A stretch of 64,000 nucleotides of DNA from Erysipelotrichaceae bacterium (GTDB lineage Bacteria > Bacillota_I > Bacilli_A > RFN20 > CAG-826): the NCBI GenBank assembly GCA_015059185.1, contig SVAY01000005.1:1-64000 (forward strand), in the 5' to 3' direction. How positions within the stretch are numbered: position 1 is the stretch's first letter; each line of letters opens with the position of its first letter. The notes beneath the pieces were generated by a model, which was not told the DNA's origin, searched no databases, and saw only the letters and a list, made by a program, of their open reading frames with translations. The translations under genes were made by a program, and so were the position numbers. Positions 54,272-62,971 of this stretch are shown piece by piece.

Positions 54272-56482
54272 ATGGAAAACAAAATTACAGCAGCCTTACT
54301 TGGCAATCCTAACTCAGGAAAAACAACATTATTTAATAGCCTCACCGGACTTACCGCGCACGTCGGTAACTGGCCAGGTGTCACTGTTGATAAAAAGGAA
54401 GGTGTATATAAGAAGCTTGATACACCAATTCACTTAATTGACCTTCCAGGTATATATTCTTTATCACCATATACCCCAGAAGAAATCGTTTCTCGTAACT
54501 ATATCTTAGATGAGAAACCAGATGTCGTCATTAACGTTATCGATGCGACCAACTTAGAAAGAAACTTATATCTCACTACTCAATTATTAGAGATTAATGT
54601 TCCTGTCGTGCTTGCACTAAACATGACCGACTTAATCATCAAAAACGGTGATAAATTAGATGCGAAAACATTAAGTAAAAGATTAGGTGTTCCAGTTGTA
54701 GAAATCTCTGCCTTAAAGAGCACTGGCTTAGACGAATTAATGGAAGCGGCCTTAAAAGCCAGTAAACAAACTAGACAAGGTTACACCGTGATTGAAGAAA
54801 GTGATATTCTTCACCTCATCCACGACGTCCAAATCGCCTTTAAAGGTAAAGGGGTTGATAATCCCCTATTCCACGCAATTAAACTTGTAGAACTCGATAA
54901 AATCGAAGTTGAAATGCATCCTGACCTCGTAAATATGGTCGAAGAATTTAAAAAGACCTTTAAGGATGATACATTCCAAGATGATTTTGAAGCGATTGTC
55001 GCTGATAAACGTTATAGTTATATTTCTAAAAACTATTCTAATGTCTTAATCAAGGAAGAAAAGACTAATAAAGTATTAAGTAAGTCTGACAAGATTGATA
55101 GAGTGATGACTCATAAAATTTGGGCGATCCCACTATTCATTGTCATCATGTTCTTTGTCTTCCATTTAACATTTGCAGAAGACTTGTTCTTCCTTAATAG
55201 ATTATTCCATGTGGAGTTCACTAACGAAGTATTCATCAACATCTGTACTGGTATGGGATATGATGGTGAGCCTCTAGCAGGTCTACCTTCTCCTGGTATC
55301 TTCTTACAGAACTGGATGGGATTTTTAACCGGATCAGTTATTGACGGCTTTAGATCATTCATGCCAGAAGGAACATGGTATACATCCCTTGTATGTGATG
55401 GCTTATTAACCGGTTTAGATGCGGTTCTTAGCTTCGTCCCTCAAGTAATGATATTATTCTTCTTTATCGCTGTCCTTGAAGATAGCGGTTATATGTCTAG
55501 AGTTGCCTTTATCTTAGATAGAGTCTTCCGTAAGCTTGGCTTAAGCGGAAAAGCATTCATCCCAATGTTAACCGGATTTGGTTGTTCGGTTCCTGCCATT
55601 ATGGCTTCTAGAACTATCGAAGATAGAAAAGAAAGAAATAAGATTATTAGATTAATGACTTGCTTCTCTTGTGGTGCAAAAGCTCCTATCTGGGCATTAA
55701 TTGCTGGCGTCGGTGCTTTAGCAGGATTTGCAGGAGACACATTCGTCTTCACCATTTATTTAGGTGGTATCTTAGCCGCGATCCTTTATGCCTTATTAAT
55801 GAGGGTAATCTCTAAAGATGATTATGTGTCTCCATTCATTATGGAATTACCTCTCTATCATCGACCACAAATGAAAAATGTTGGTGCCTACGTGTGGGAA
55901 AAGTTTAAACACTATCTCACTAAAGCAGCCACTATCATCGCTGCATCCACTATTGTCATTTGGTTCTTAAGTAACTTTAACTGGAACTTATCATTAGGCT
56001 TAGTGGATATTGAAGACTCAATCCTTGCTAGCTTAGGTAAAGGACTTGCCTACCTCTATTACCCACTTGGTTGGGCACAAGGAGATGATGGCTGGAAATA
56101 TAGTGTCGCTGTCATCACTGGCTTAATTGCTAAGGAACAAGTTGTCGACTCTATGGCGGTCCTCGGACTTAATGAAGAAACTATTATGTTCACTGCTTCT
56201 CAAGCTTACGCATTTGCCTTCTATAACCTATTTACCATTCCTTGCTTTGCGGCAGTTGGAGCAGCATTCGGTGAACAAAATAGAAAAGAATTTTGGATTA
56301 CTCTTCTCTGGTGGTTCTTAATGAGCTACGCAGCAAGTGGAATCATCTTCGGAGTTGGTAGACTATTTGAAATAGCCTTATGGGCTGGCATTGTCTTAAT
56401 GGCTGTTGTATTAGCTCTTATTGTTGCTGCTACAATCTATGTCATTAGACGACATAAGAAATACGTATTGGAGAATGAATAA
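54272..56482 (+). CDS. feoB: Ferrous iron transporter FeoB
   Basis: A 736-aa Fe(II) importer. The N-terminal G-protein has G1 GNPNSGKTTLFN (residues 11-22), G3 DLPGIYSL and G4 NMTD, followed by the helical spacer and the membrane domain from about 285. Gate motifs are seen as LTGFGCSVPAIMASR and SCGAKAPIW. Length and order are standard. Cytoplasmic tail RRHKKYVLENE. Followed 2 nt later by a Cys-rich companion gene. Confidence 0.98.
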   Translation: MENKITAALLGNPNSGKTTLFNSLTGLTAHVGNWPGVTVDKKEGVYKKLDTPIHLIDLPGIYSLSPYTPEEIVSRNYILDEKPDVVINVIDATNLERNLYLTTQLLEINVPVVLALNMTDLIIKNGDKLDAKTLSKRLGVPVVEISALKSTGLDELMEAALKASKQTRQGYTVIEESDILHLIHDVQIAFKGKGVDNPLFHAIKLVELDKIEVEMHPDLVNMVEEFKKTFKDDTFQDDFEAIVADKRYSYISKNYSNVLIKEEKTNKVLSKSDKIDRVMTHKIWAIPLFIVIMFFVFHLTFAEDLFFLNRLFHVEFTNEVFINICTGMGYDGEPLAGLPSPGIFLQNWMGFLTGSVIDGFRSFMPEGTWYTSLVCDGLLTGLDAVLSFVPQVMILFFFIAVLEDSGYMSRVAFILDRVFRKLGLSGKAFIPMLTGFGCSVPAIMASRTIEDRKERNKIIRLMTCFSCGAKAPIWALIAGVGALAGFAGDTFVFTIYLGGILAAILYALLMRVISKDDYVSPFIMELPLYHRPQMKNVGAYVWEKFKHYLTKAATIIAASTIVIWFLSNFNWNLSLGLVDIEDSILASLGKGLAYLYYPLGWAQGDDGWKYSVAVITGLIAKEQVVDSMAVLGLNEETIMFTASQAYAFAFYNLFTIPCFAAVGAAFGEQNRKEFWITLLWWFLMSYAASGIIFGVGRLFEIALWAGIVLMAVVLALIVAATIYVIRRHKKYVLENE

Positions 56483-56484
56483 TT

Positions 56485-56664
56485 ATGAGTTGGTTTGAAC
56501 CACTAATTATTATTGGAGTCGTTGCATTCGTAGTGACCGTGTTCTCTATCCATATCTACCGTAAGAAGAAAGGCAAATCATCTTGCTCATGTGGATGTCA
56601 ATGTGGAAGCACTAAATGCCCAGCATGTGCGATGATGAAAGAAACTGAAATCAATAAGAAATAA
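56485..56664 (+). CDS. FeoB-associated Cys-rich membrane protein
   Basis: A 59-aa protein whose ATG lies 2 nt after the feoB stop. One membrane segment (about 7-24) is followed by basic residues and a Cys cluster CSCGCQCGSTKCPAC (about 34-48). It matches the FeoB-associated Cys-rich family found after feoB in Bacillota, thought to take the place of FeoC or to bind iron. Its small size makes it easy to overlook. Confidence 0.85.
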   Translation: MSWFEPLIIIGVVAFVVTVFSIHIYRKKKGKSSCSCGCQCGSTKCPACAMMKETEINKK

Positions 56665-56670
56665 ACATAG

Positions 56671-56705
56671 TAAAAGGCGCTTAGTTCAAACCTAGCGCCT
56701 TTTTT
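56671..56705. terminator. Bidirectional terminator between feo and the DinJ-like locus
   Basis: GGCGCT (56676-56681) pairs with AGCGCC (56694-56699); T6 follows on the plus strand and TTTTA on the minus strand. It serves both the feo operon and the convergent antitoxin pair. Confidence 0.85.
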
Positions 56706-56714
56706 GCTGACAAA

Positions 56715-56900
56715 TTAATCATCCTTATCAAGTGTTTTCTTGATAGCTTCCTTGATATCCTCTTCTGTCAACCAACCTTTCTCATCGCTTTCTTTTTCGA
56801 TCTTTTTGAGTTCTTCGATTAAATCATTAGAGAATGCGATTTTTTCGAAATCAACAATCGTTGGATCGTCAATATCGAATAGTACATATATATCTTTCAT
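56715..56900 (-). CDS. Small acidic protein downstream of a DinJ-like antitoxin, 61 aa
   Basis: Not recognised. Asp/Glu-rich and helical (NDLIEELKKIEKESDEKG, EEDIKEAIKKTLDKDD), with no Cys, His or Trp-based catalytic pattern and no resemblance to RelE or YafQ toxins. ATG at 56900 has AGGAG 6 nt upstream and starts 2 nt after the antitoxin stop, so it is in the toxin position of the operon. It could be a second antitoxin-like protein, a replaced partner, or a novel toxin. Confidence 0.6.
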   Translation of the reverse strand: MKDIYVLFDIDDPTIVDFEKIAFSNDLIEELKKIEKESDEKGWLTEEDIKEAIKKTLDKDD

Positions 56901-56902
56901 AA

Positions 56903-57214
56903 TCAACTCCTTAAAATGGCAAATTTTGCAGTTTCTAAATCAATATCACCGTTAGCATATAATTGAATAATTTTTTTAGCTTTTTGAGAAGGCTCTCTTC
57001 CGTCAACAGAATTGATTAGATAAGCAAGCTGTTCAGCATCATTAACTTCTTTTTTCTCACTATCAAGTTTGAAAGGCATTCCTTTTTTTAAAACTACTTG
57101 TCTTAAAAATAAGTCAACAGCTTGGCTAAGCGTTATACCAATAGTATTTAATATCTTATCTGACTCATGTTTTATATCAGATTGAACTCTTGCATGTATT
57201 ACTTCACTTTTCAT
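56903..57214 (-). CDS. RelB/DinJ-like antitoxin
   Basis: A 103-aa protein with an N-terminal ribbon-helix-helix (VIHARVQSDIKHESDKILNTIGITLSQAVDLFLRQVV) and the KKGMPFKL motif typical of DinJ, then a helical tail longer than usual. ATG at 57214 has GGAG upstream; an extension to 57265 would cover the promoter and is rejected. The palindrome GTAACACAATTGTGATAC overlaps its promoter. The downstream gene is not a known toxin. Confidence 0.82.
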   Translation of the reverse strand: MKSEVIHARVQSDIKHESDKILNTIGITLSQAVDLFLRQVVLKKGMPFKLDSEKKEVNDAEQLAYLINSVDGREPSQKAKKIIQLYANGDIDLETAKFAILRS

Positions 57215-57230
57215 ATCTATCTCCGTAATT

Positions 57231-57251
57231 ATTGTAACACAATTGTGATAC
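57231..57251 (-). promoter_or_regulatory. Operator palindrome of the DinJ-like antitoxin
   Basis: GTAACACAATTGTGATAC (57234-57251) is an 18-bp palindrome with one mismatched pair, and overlaps a minus-strand -10 TACAAT (57236-57231). A probable autoregulatory operator. Confidence 0.55.
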
Positions 57252-57267
57252 ATAATAAATAACAAAA

Positions 57268-57293
57268 TAAAAAAAGAGTCTCATAGAGACTCA
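57268..57293 (-). terminator. Terminator of the MFS-GDPD operon
   Basis: Minus strand GAGTCTC, 3-nt loop, GAGACTC, then TTTTTTT; about 20 bases after the GDPD stop. Confidence 0.9.
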
Positions 57294-57311
57294 ATAATTT
57301 ATCGTAAATAA

Positions 57312-58004
57312 TTAAGCGTTTTGATCAAAGACGTTAGAAGTGACATAATCCACTCCCATCGTTTCGACTTTTCTAAGGACATCAATATCATCAACAGTCC
57401 AAACATTAACTTTTAGATGATGTTTATGCATCTTTTTAATCATCTTATCTGTTAGTTTTTCATAATCGATATCTATATCCATTTTCTTCCATACAGATGT
57501 ATGAACGAACTCCGTATGTTTTTGGATTAATTGTTGAATGTGGATACGCTTCTTAAACATTCTTCTAAGCTTCCACATTGGCCAAGGATAGAAGCCAATA
57601 AAGGTAACATTCTCAAAACCCATATATTTATCAACATATTTTCCTAATTCTTTTAAATCTTTCTTCTTAGGAGAATTTTTGATTTCAATAATAGGACGTT
57701 TCCCACTATCCTTACATATCTTTAGATAATCAGTGAATAAACAGACTGTTGCATTCTCATGTCCTTGATTGTTATCAAGAGGGAGATGCATTAATTCATC
57801 TAGAGTATGTTCGGTAATGATATAAGATTTACCACCGCTTATCACATCATCATTATGATGGGTGACCCAGACACCATCTTTAGTGAGATGGATATCGGTC
57901 TCAATCCCATAAAAATTACCCTTAGAAGCCTCGATAAAAGCTTCCTTAGTATTTTCATAATACTTCACGTGATAACCGCGGTGAGCGATTGCTAATGGTT
58001 TCAT
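57312..58004 (-). CDS. Glycerophosphodiester phosphodiesterase
   Basis: A 230-aa TIM-barrel GDPD without a signal peptide. AHRGYHVKYYENTKEAF (catalytic His-Arg and Glu), GIETDIHLTKDGVWVTHHND (Glu, Asp and His) and IEIKN are the family's metal and acid-base sites. It releases glycerol 3-phosphate from deacylated phospholipids. The start coincides with the stop of the MFS transporter gene (one-base overlap), suggesting the transporter may import a related substrate. Confidence 0.93.
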   Translation of the reverse strand: MKPLAIAHRGYHVKYYENTKEAFIEASKGNFYGIETDIHLTKDGVWVTHHNDDVISGGKSYIITEHTLDELMHLPLDNNQGHENATVCLFTDYLKICKDSGKRPIIEIKNSPKKKDLKELGKYVDKYMGFENVTFIGFYPWPMWKLRRMFKKRIHIQQLIQKHTEFVHTSVWKKMDIDIDYEKLTDKMIKKMHKHHLKVNVWTVDDIDVLRKVETMGVDYVTSNVFDQNA

Positions 58005-59545
58005 TAATCTTCTTCTCCTAAAGCCTCTAATCCATGAGCGTTCTTGGCTCTATCATTTCTTTTAGGAGCTTTAACAAAGAAGAACACAAGGCCTGCTACT
58101 GCCATCAAGGAAGCAGAATAGATTGGCATTGCTCTCCAAGTGGTGTATTGGAAGATAAATCCAATAACAATTGGAGTAAGGGATTGAGCTAACATACTAG
58201 CGGTATAGTATAAAGAAGTAAATCTACCTAACTTATCACTAGTACAGTAGTCAGTAACAAGTGGGAAAGAACAAATATGAATTAAGCTAGATCCTAAACC
58301 AATAGTTGGTAAGAGGATAAAGAAGATCCAAGGTAAGTTAGCAGTAAAGACGTGCTCAGGATCTCCATAAGGAACTTTCACTTGTGGAATGAAGGCATAG
58401 GCTAAATAACATAAAGCCACAACGCAAATACCAATAAAGATGGTCCATTTTCTACCAATCTTATCAGCAATGATACCAGCAATTAAGAAACCGATAACAC
58501 TAGCGGCGCCACTAATAACAGTCATCACTGCGCCACCAGCACTAGATGTATTAAGCCAGAACATCACATAGTTAGTTTGGAATGTCTCAACAGCGTTAAG
58601 TGACATAAACCAAAATACTTCCGCCACCAAGATGAGAATTAAGTTTCTCATATTGCTCTTAGATAATTTTGTATTTTCAGTGACTGCTTCAGCAGATTCG
58701 CCTAAAGCGTCGCCACGACGAATCTCTTCATCGAGTTCGGCATGTAATTTATTTTCTCTCACTTTAAAAAGTAATAATCCTAACGATAAAAGGAGAACGA
58801 CACTACAAACGATGAATGGGATTTCAAGCATCCATAATGATCTATTTGTACCATCGATATATTTAGTAACTGGAATAATGATTGCGAATATTGAACCAAC
58901 CGCACCGCCAACATAACCAACAACATTGATTAAGCCGTTCGCCTTACTGCGTAATGGTTTAGGTGTTAAGTCAGGCATTAAAGCAACAGCAGGTGAACGA
59001 TAGCTCATCATGAAGATGATAATAACGACCATCGAACAAATCATACCAACGATTGAACCTATTAATGCGGCATCAACACCACCCATACCGGTATTGAAAC
59101 ATAATGGGATGAATGGTAAGGCGATAGCAGTTACTACACTACCAATGATGATATAAGGCATTCTTTTACCTAATTTAGATTTGGTCTTATCACTTAAGTG
59201 ACCAAATATAGGCATAATGAATAAGGCAGCAATATTATCAAGAGCCATGATGATACCAACTTTCCATTGAATCTGGAGATACATTTGTTCAGTGATATAA
59301 CCATGCGCTAATAAATACTTCATATCAACAACGACACCAGCAGCAGCTTCCGCTTGAGCAGTAGCGATGACAGAAGCATAATCGCTTCGAGCAAACATAA
59401 AGGATAACATTGGGGCACAATAAGAGTTATAAAGTTGCCACACAAGTAAAATCCCAAAGAAAGCTAAGCCAATCCAAACCGTCCTTCTTCGATAAGCTTT
59501 ATCAAACTTAAAGGAAGGGGCTTGTAAAACATTCTCATTTTCCAT
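58004..59545 (-). CDS. MFS transporter (GPH/SLC45-like)
   Basis: A 513-aa protein with about twelve membrane segments. The loop motif GHLSDKTKSKLGKRMPYI (about 114-131) is characteristic of glycoside-pentoside-hexuronide-type and SLC45-like carriers, and GIIADKIGRKWTIF matches the second half. Sugar import is the usual role; coupling with GDPD raises glycerophosphodiesters as another option. GAGG lies 9 nt before ATG. An inverted repeat GTAAACCTT...AAGGTTTAC lies upstream. Confidence 0.82.
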   Translation of the reverse strand: MENENVLQAPSFKFDKAYRRRTVWIGLAFFGILLVWQLYNSYCAPMLSFMFARSDYASVIATAQAEAAAGVVVDMKYLLAHGYITEQMYLQIQWKVGIIMALDNIAALFIMPIFGHLSDKTKSKLGKRMPYIIIGSVVTAIALPFIPLCFNTGMGGVDAALIGSIVGMICSMVVIIIFMMSYRSPAVALMPDLTPKPLRSKANGLINVVGYVGGAVGSIFAIIIPVTKYIDGTNRSLWMLEIPFIVCSVVLLLSLGLLLFKVRENKLHAELDEEIRRGDALGESAEAVTENTKLSKSNMRNLILILVAEVFWFMSLNAVETFQTNYVMFWLNTSSAGGAVMTVISGAASVIGFLIAGIIADKIGRKWTIFIGICVVALCYLAYAFIPQVKVPYGDPEHVFTANLPWIFFILLPTIGLGSSLIHICSFPLVTDYCTSDKLGRFTSLYYTASMLAQSLTPIVIGFIFQYTTWRAMPIYSASLMAVAGLVFFFVKAPKRNDRAKNAHGLEALGEED

Positions 59546-59585
59546 TTAATAAGACCTCTACTTATATTTATCTATTACCCTTAAG

Positions 59586-59629
59586 GTAAACCTTTATGGA
59601 ATAATTTTCAATCTTGAAAGAAGGTTTAC
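59586..59629. promoter_or_regulatory. Inverted repeat upstream of the MFS-GDPD operon
   Basis: GTAAACCTT (59586-59594) and AAGGTTTAC (59621-59629) are exact 9-bp reverse complements, 35 bp from start to start, and the first overlaps a possible -35 (TTTACC). A candidate site for a sugar- or nutrient-responsive repressor. Confidence 0.4.
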
Positions 59630-59644
59630 TATGTAAAAATTAAA

Positions 59645-59908
59645 CTAATTCTTCAAACTTGATAATAATAATTCTCTAGACTCAGCTATTGAATAGTTTT
59701 TACCTCCGTTAAGTCTAGATATATATGATTCTAATACTAATTGTTGTATCTCTAATTCTTGCTCTTTTTCCTTAAAATAATTAATGTCCACTGCTACAAG
59801 TTCAATCTTGCCATCATTATTAATATAAACTGGTTCACCGCATTCTTTACATTTTCTAATTAGTTCTTCAAACTTTGAATCTATGTCGTTTACCATCATT
59901 ATGTTCAT
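59645..59908 (-). CDS. Orphan Phd/YefM-type antitoxin-like protein
   Basis: An 87-aa protein with the Phd/YefM pattern: an N-terminal helix (SKFEELIRKCKECG), EPVYINNDGKIELVAVDINYFKEKEQELE, then a helical tail ending ESRELLLSSL. AGGA lies 9 nt before ATG at 59908. No toxin gene follows; the next 100 bases hold only the MFS promoter region, and the neighbour upstream is divergent. It may be a solitary antitoxin or a DNA-binding relic. Confidence 0.7.
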   Translation of the reverse strand: MNIMMVNDIDSKFEELIRKCKECGEPVYINNDGKIELVAVDINYFKEKEQELEIQQLVLESYISRLNGGKNYSIAESRELLLSSLKN

Positions 59909-59992
59909 AAGCAATTATCCTCAGTGATATTATAACAAACATTTAATAAATGATTTAAATTTTGAAGTTATCTATTATAAGATAAGTGAGAT

Positions 59993-60631
59993 ATGAGTGC
60001 GACTAAGAAAAGAGGTCTAAACATTATTAGGAATAAGCACATCGCTTATTATCTAGCGATTATTCTTATCCTTATCTCTTTAATGATACAAGTCGTTGAA
60101 TTTATCGCAGTAAGCATGTTAGATAGGTTCTTACTTGAGAACTTATTCGCTTTCTTATTCGAAATTGTCACTAATGGATTCTTAATCTATGCCCTTATTA
60201 CTAAGAATAACGCTTTAATTGAGGTATCCTTAGTTGTTCTTAAGGTGTTTGAAGGAACATATTATCCACTTCGAAGCTTCCAAAGGCTAGATACCTTAAT
60301 ATATGGAGGAGGAAGCAACTTCTATATTGTTTCTCATATCTTATTCGCTTCCGCTGCCTTCTCGCTTTTATTAGCTCTTATATTCTTCTGTATATATAAA
60401 TATAAAGATACTGTTAAACACTGGAGTGCGATGAAAATCGCCATTCTAGTAGCGGCTTTCTTTATGCTTTTAATCGTTATTATCTATATCATTGCCTTTA
60501 TTGTAATTGAAGCCATGACTTGGACTGAAATACTAGAACCAATTTCTTTAGTCTTCCTATTCGTAGGTATGTTTATGGCTAGTGAATACGTGGAAGAGGA
60601 AACGATCTATGAAGAAGCTCATACTGCTTGA
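59993..60631 (+). CDS. Membrane protein with five to six segments, unknown, 212 aa
   Basis: Not recognised. Hydrophobic segments lie at about 15-37, 45-66, 70-90, 105-130, 150-175 and 180-198, with a short acidic tail (YVEEETIYEEAHTA). No conserved motif was identified. It overlaps the HAD phosphatase gene by 23 nt, so the two are translated together. Start: ATG at 59993 with GTGAG nearby, weak. Confidence 0.6.
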   Translation: MSATKKRGLNIIRNKHIAYYLAIILILISLMIQVVEFIAVSMLDRFLLENLFAFLFEIVTNGFLIYALITKNNALIEVSLVVLKVFEGTYYPLRSFQRLDTLIYGGGSNFYIVSHILFASAAFSLLLALIFFCIYKYKDTVKHWSAMKIAILVAAFFMLLIVIIYIIAFIVIEAMTWTEILEPISLVFLFVGMFMASEYVEEETIYEEAHTA

Positions 60632-61400
60632 TATGGATGGCACCATCTATTTAGGAAACCAACTCTTTGATGGAGTGAAAGAGTGTTTTGATTATTTTAA
60701 AAAACACGATATCAAGTTTGTCTTTATCACGAATAACTCATCTCATGATTTAGAGTTCTATATCTCTAAAGTGAATAACATGGGTATTAAATGTAATGAA
60801 GAGAACTTTTATTCTTCTATTGAAGTCACTTTAGAATATCTAACGAAAAGAAACGCAAAGAAAATCTATGTACTTGGTAACGAATGCTTAAAGAAGAAAT
60901 TAAGAAATAAGTTTGAATTAGTCTCTACATATAGTAAAGATATTAAGCTTGATGCAGTTGTCTGTGGCTTTAATACCGAACTTGTATATGAAGACTTAAA
61001 GAACGCTTGTTTATATCTAGAAACTCAAGACGTCGAATTTGTCGCCACCAACGGTGACTACCGCTGCCCTATTGAAGATGGATTATATATCCCTGACTGC
61101 GGAGGGATGATTGAATGGATGAGGCTATGCACTAATAAGACTGCCAAAGTCTTAGGTAAGCCAGATCCAGAAATCATCAACCAATTAGTAAATAAATATC
61201 AGGTAAATAAAGACGAAGTATTATGTATCGGAGATAGACTATATACCGACATTAAAGTGGCAGTAAATGCGGGAGTTGATTCAGTCTGTGTATTAAGTGG
61301 AGAATCAACCTTAGAAGATATTAAGGCCTATGAAGCTAAACCAACATATATCTTAGATTCAATTAAAGATTTACCTGAACTATTAGAAAAGATTAATTAG
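60609..61400 (+). CDS. HAD-IIA family sugar phosphatase (NagD-like)
   Basis: A 263-aa HAD hydrolase: LLDMDGTIYLGN (motif I with both aspartates, residues 5-16), FVFITNNSS (motif II), the Lys in VLGKPDPEII (motif III) and CIGDRLYTDIKVAVNAG (motif IV). The large C2 cap places it with NagD/AraL/p-nitrophenyl phosphatase-like enzymes. ATG at 60609 with GAGGA 8 nt upstream is preferred over a longer in-frame start. The stop overlaps the convergent ATPase gene by 4 nt. Confidence 0.92.
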   Translation: MKKLILLDMDGTIYLGNQLFDGVKECFDYFKKHDIKFVFITNNSSHDLEFYISKVNNMGIKCNEENFYSSIEVTLEYLTKRNAKKIYVLGNECLKKKLRNKFELVSTYSKDIKLDAVVCGFNTELVYEDLKNACLYLETQDVEFVATNGDYRCPIEDGLYIPDCGGMIEWMRLCTNKTAKVLGKPDPEIINQLVNKYQVNKDEVLCIGDRLYTDIKVAVNAGVDSVCVLSGESTLEDIKAYEAKPTYILDSIKDLPELLEKIN

Positions 61401-62773
61401 AGCTTTGATTCTTTTATATCTTTTATAGCCATGAAAGCCTGATATAAAGGAACTGTTAATATCTTATTTACTTCATCGTAACCATAATTATTTTGAGAAA
61501 ATTTAATAGCTAAATCGCATTTGTTATTTTCTTTATATTTTTTTAGTGACTTTAGTACACCTGTACTTTTTTTAACATCGATTGGAATTATTCTATTATT
61601 GCATTCAACAAGAAATTCAAATTCATAATCGTCTTTCCCCTTCCAGAAAAAGAGTGGGATACCATTAGCCTTTAATTCTGAAGCAATATAATTTTCAAAC
61701 AATAGTCCAGACAATGTGTTTTTAGCATTACTGTCAATAAAATTTGCCATATTAATTTTTGATTGATATGTAAATAAGCCGTTATCAAATAGATATAAAC
61801 GGTAATTATAATCATTCTCTTCTTTTAAAGGATAACTCACTACTAGTTTTACTTGTTTAGATTCATAAACAATATTTGCTAAGTTTAACCAATCTAATGG
61901 GCTTCTAATGTCTCTCGTTTTCAAGTTCTTTCCTACCAAGGAGCTTTTAAAGTTTTTTTGATCTTTATCTAATTGAGTATAGATACTGTCAAATATAATC
62001 TTACTTCTTACAATAGACTCTTTACTGGCTTGATATAAATCCATATCACTTAAATAATCTTCAAATAGATTTATGTTGTTTCTTCTTGCTTCTAATAAAT
62101 CATGATTTTTTAAATACATAGAAACAGATTCAGGCATGCCCCCCACTAAAAGATAGGTGTATAGTGCATCCATCGCCATTTGATGTAAAGAATCATCTAA
62201 TATTTTTTTATTTAAATATGCTTCTCTAACTTTAATATATAAAGCATTATTATAGTTCAATAAAAATTCTTCAAAAGTTAACGGGTATATTGTGATTTTG
62301 CTATATCCACCGACCGGGAAAAAGAAAGACTCGTCCTTATGTTTTCTATCATTTTGCTGTTCTCTTTTGATTTTGATTCTCACCATTGAACCAGATATCA
62401 TAACAGGTATCCTAGGGAAATCTTGTTTAAAGTATTTTAAGGCGGTTATTATTGGCAAACATTCCTGTGCCTCGTCAAATATAATTAATGTTGATTCATC
62501 GATTCTTTTCATAGCTCTTAAGGAGAGATATTCAATAATTGTTTTAGCGTCAACAATAGATGATTTATCTTTACCTCCATATAATATGAAATCGCGAAAT
62601 TCGTTATCTTTTTTAAGATCGATATAAATATAATTATTTTTGTAATAATTCTCTGCAAAAATATCTTTCATAAGATATGACTTACCCACTTGCCTAGCCC
62701 CATAAATCATGAGTGGCTTTCTATTGATAGAATTATTCCAATTAATCAATTCTTGTAACGCTAGTCGATCCAT
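61397..62773 (-). CDS. AAA+ ATPase with DUF4143 domain
   Basis: A 458-aa protein with Walker A IYGARQVGKSYLM (about 23-35), Walker B TLIIFDEAQECLP (about 97-109), a sensor-like VMISGSM, a winged-helix-like middle and the C-terminal DUF4143 nuclease-like domain (FEFLVECNNRIIPIDVKKS with the ExK pattern). This widespread family is often mobile or defence-associated, but its role is not established. Three 33-bp direct repeats lie just upstream. Confidence 0.85.
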   Translation of the reverse strand: MDRLALQELINWNNSINRKPLMIYGARQVGKSYLMKDIFAENYYKNNYIYIDLKKDNEFRDFILYGGKDKSSIVDAKTIIEYLSLRAMKRIDESTLIIFDEAQECLPIITALKYFKQDFPRIPVMISGSMVRIKIKREQQNDRKHKDESFFFPVGGYSKITIYPLTFEEFLLNYNNALYIKVREAYLNKKILDDSLHQMAMDALYTYLLVGGMPESVSMYLKNHDLLEARRNNINLFEDYLSDMDLYQASKESIVRSKIIFDSIYTQLDKDQKNFKSSLVGKNLKTRDIRSPLDWLNLANIVYESKQVKLVVSYPLKEENDYNYRLYLFDNGLFTYQSKINMANFIDSNAKNTLSGLLFENYIASELKANGIPLFFWKGKDDYEFEFLVECNNRIIPIDVKKSTGVLKSLKKYKENNKCDLAIKFSQNNYGYDEVNKILTVPLYQAFMAIKDIKESKL

Positions 62774-62806
62774 AATATTTACCTTAATTACATAGTATCA
62801 TTTTTC

Positions 62807-62900
62807 CTAAAATGTGCAATTTAAACCTTCAAAAAATGGCTAAAATGTGCAATTTAAGCATCTGAAAAATGGCTAAAATGTGCAATCCAATATTTTTAAT
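62807..62900. repeat. Three 33-bp direct repeats upstream of the ATPase gene
   Basis: CTAAAATGTGCAAT occurs at 62807, 62840 and 62873, exactly 33 bp apart. Copies 1 and 2 also agree over most of the rest of the unit (about 28 of 33), while copy 3 diverges after the core. The spacing equals about three helical turns, fitting a cooperative operator. Confidence 0.8.
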
Positions 62901-62926
62901 TACAAAGTAATTAACTTTTAGCCACA

Positions 62927-62952
62927 TTAAAAGGCCACCATAAGGCGGCCTT
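62927..62952 (-). terminator. lemA terminator
   Basis: Minus strand AAGGCCGCC, TTAT loop, GGTGGCCTT, then TTTAAT. About 20 bases after the LemA stop. Confidence 0.85.
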
Positions 62953-62971
62953 CATAATCCTTTGAACTAGA

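Noticed and set aside
62807..62900. Possible CRISPR array
   Set aside because: Three 33-bp tandem units have no distinct spacers, similarity runs across the units, and no cas genes are present.
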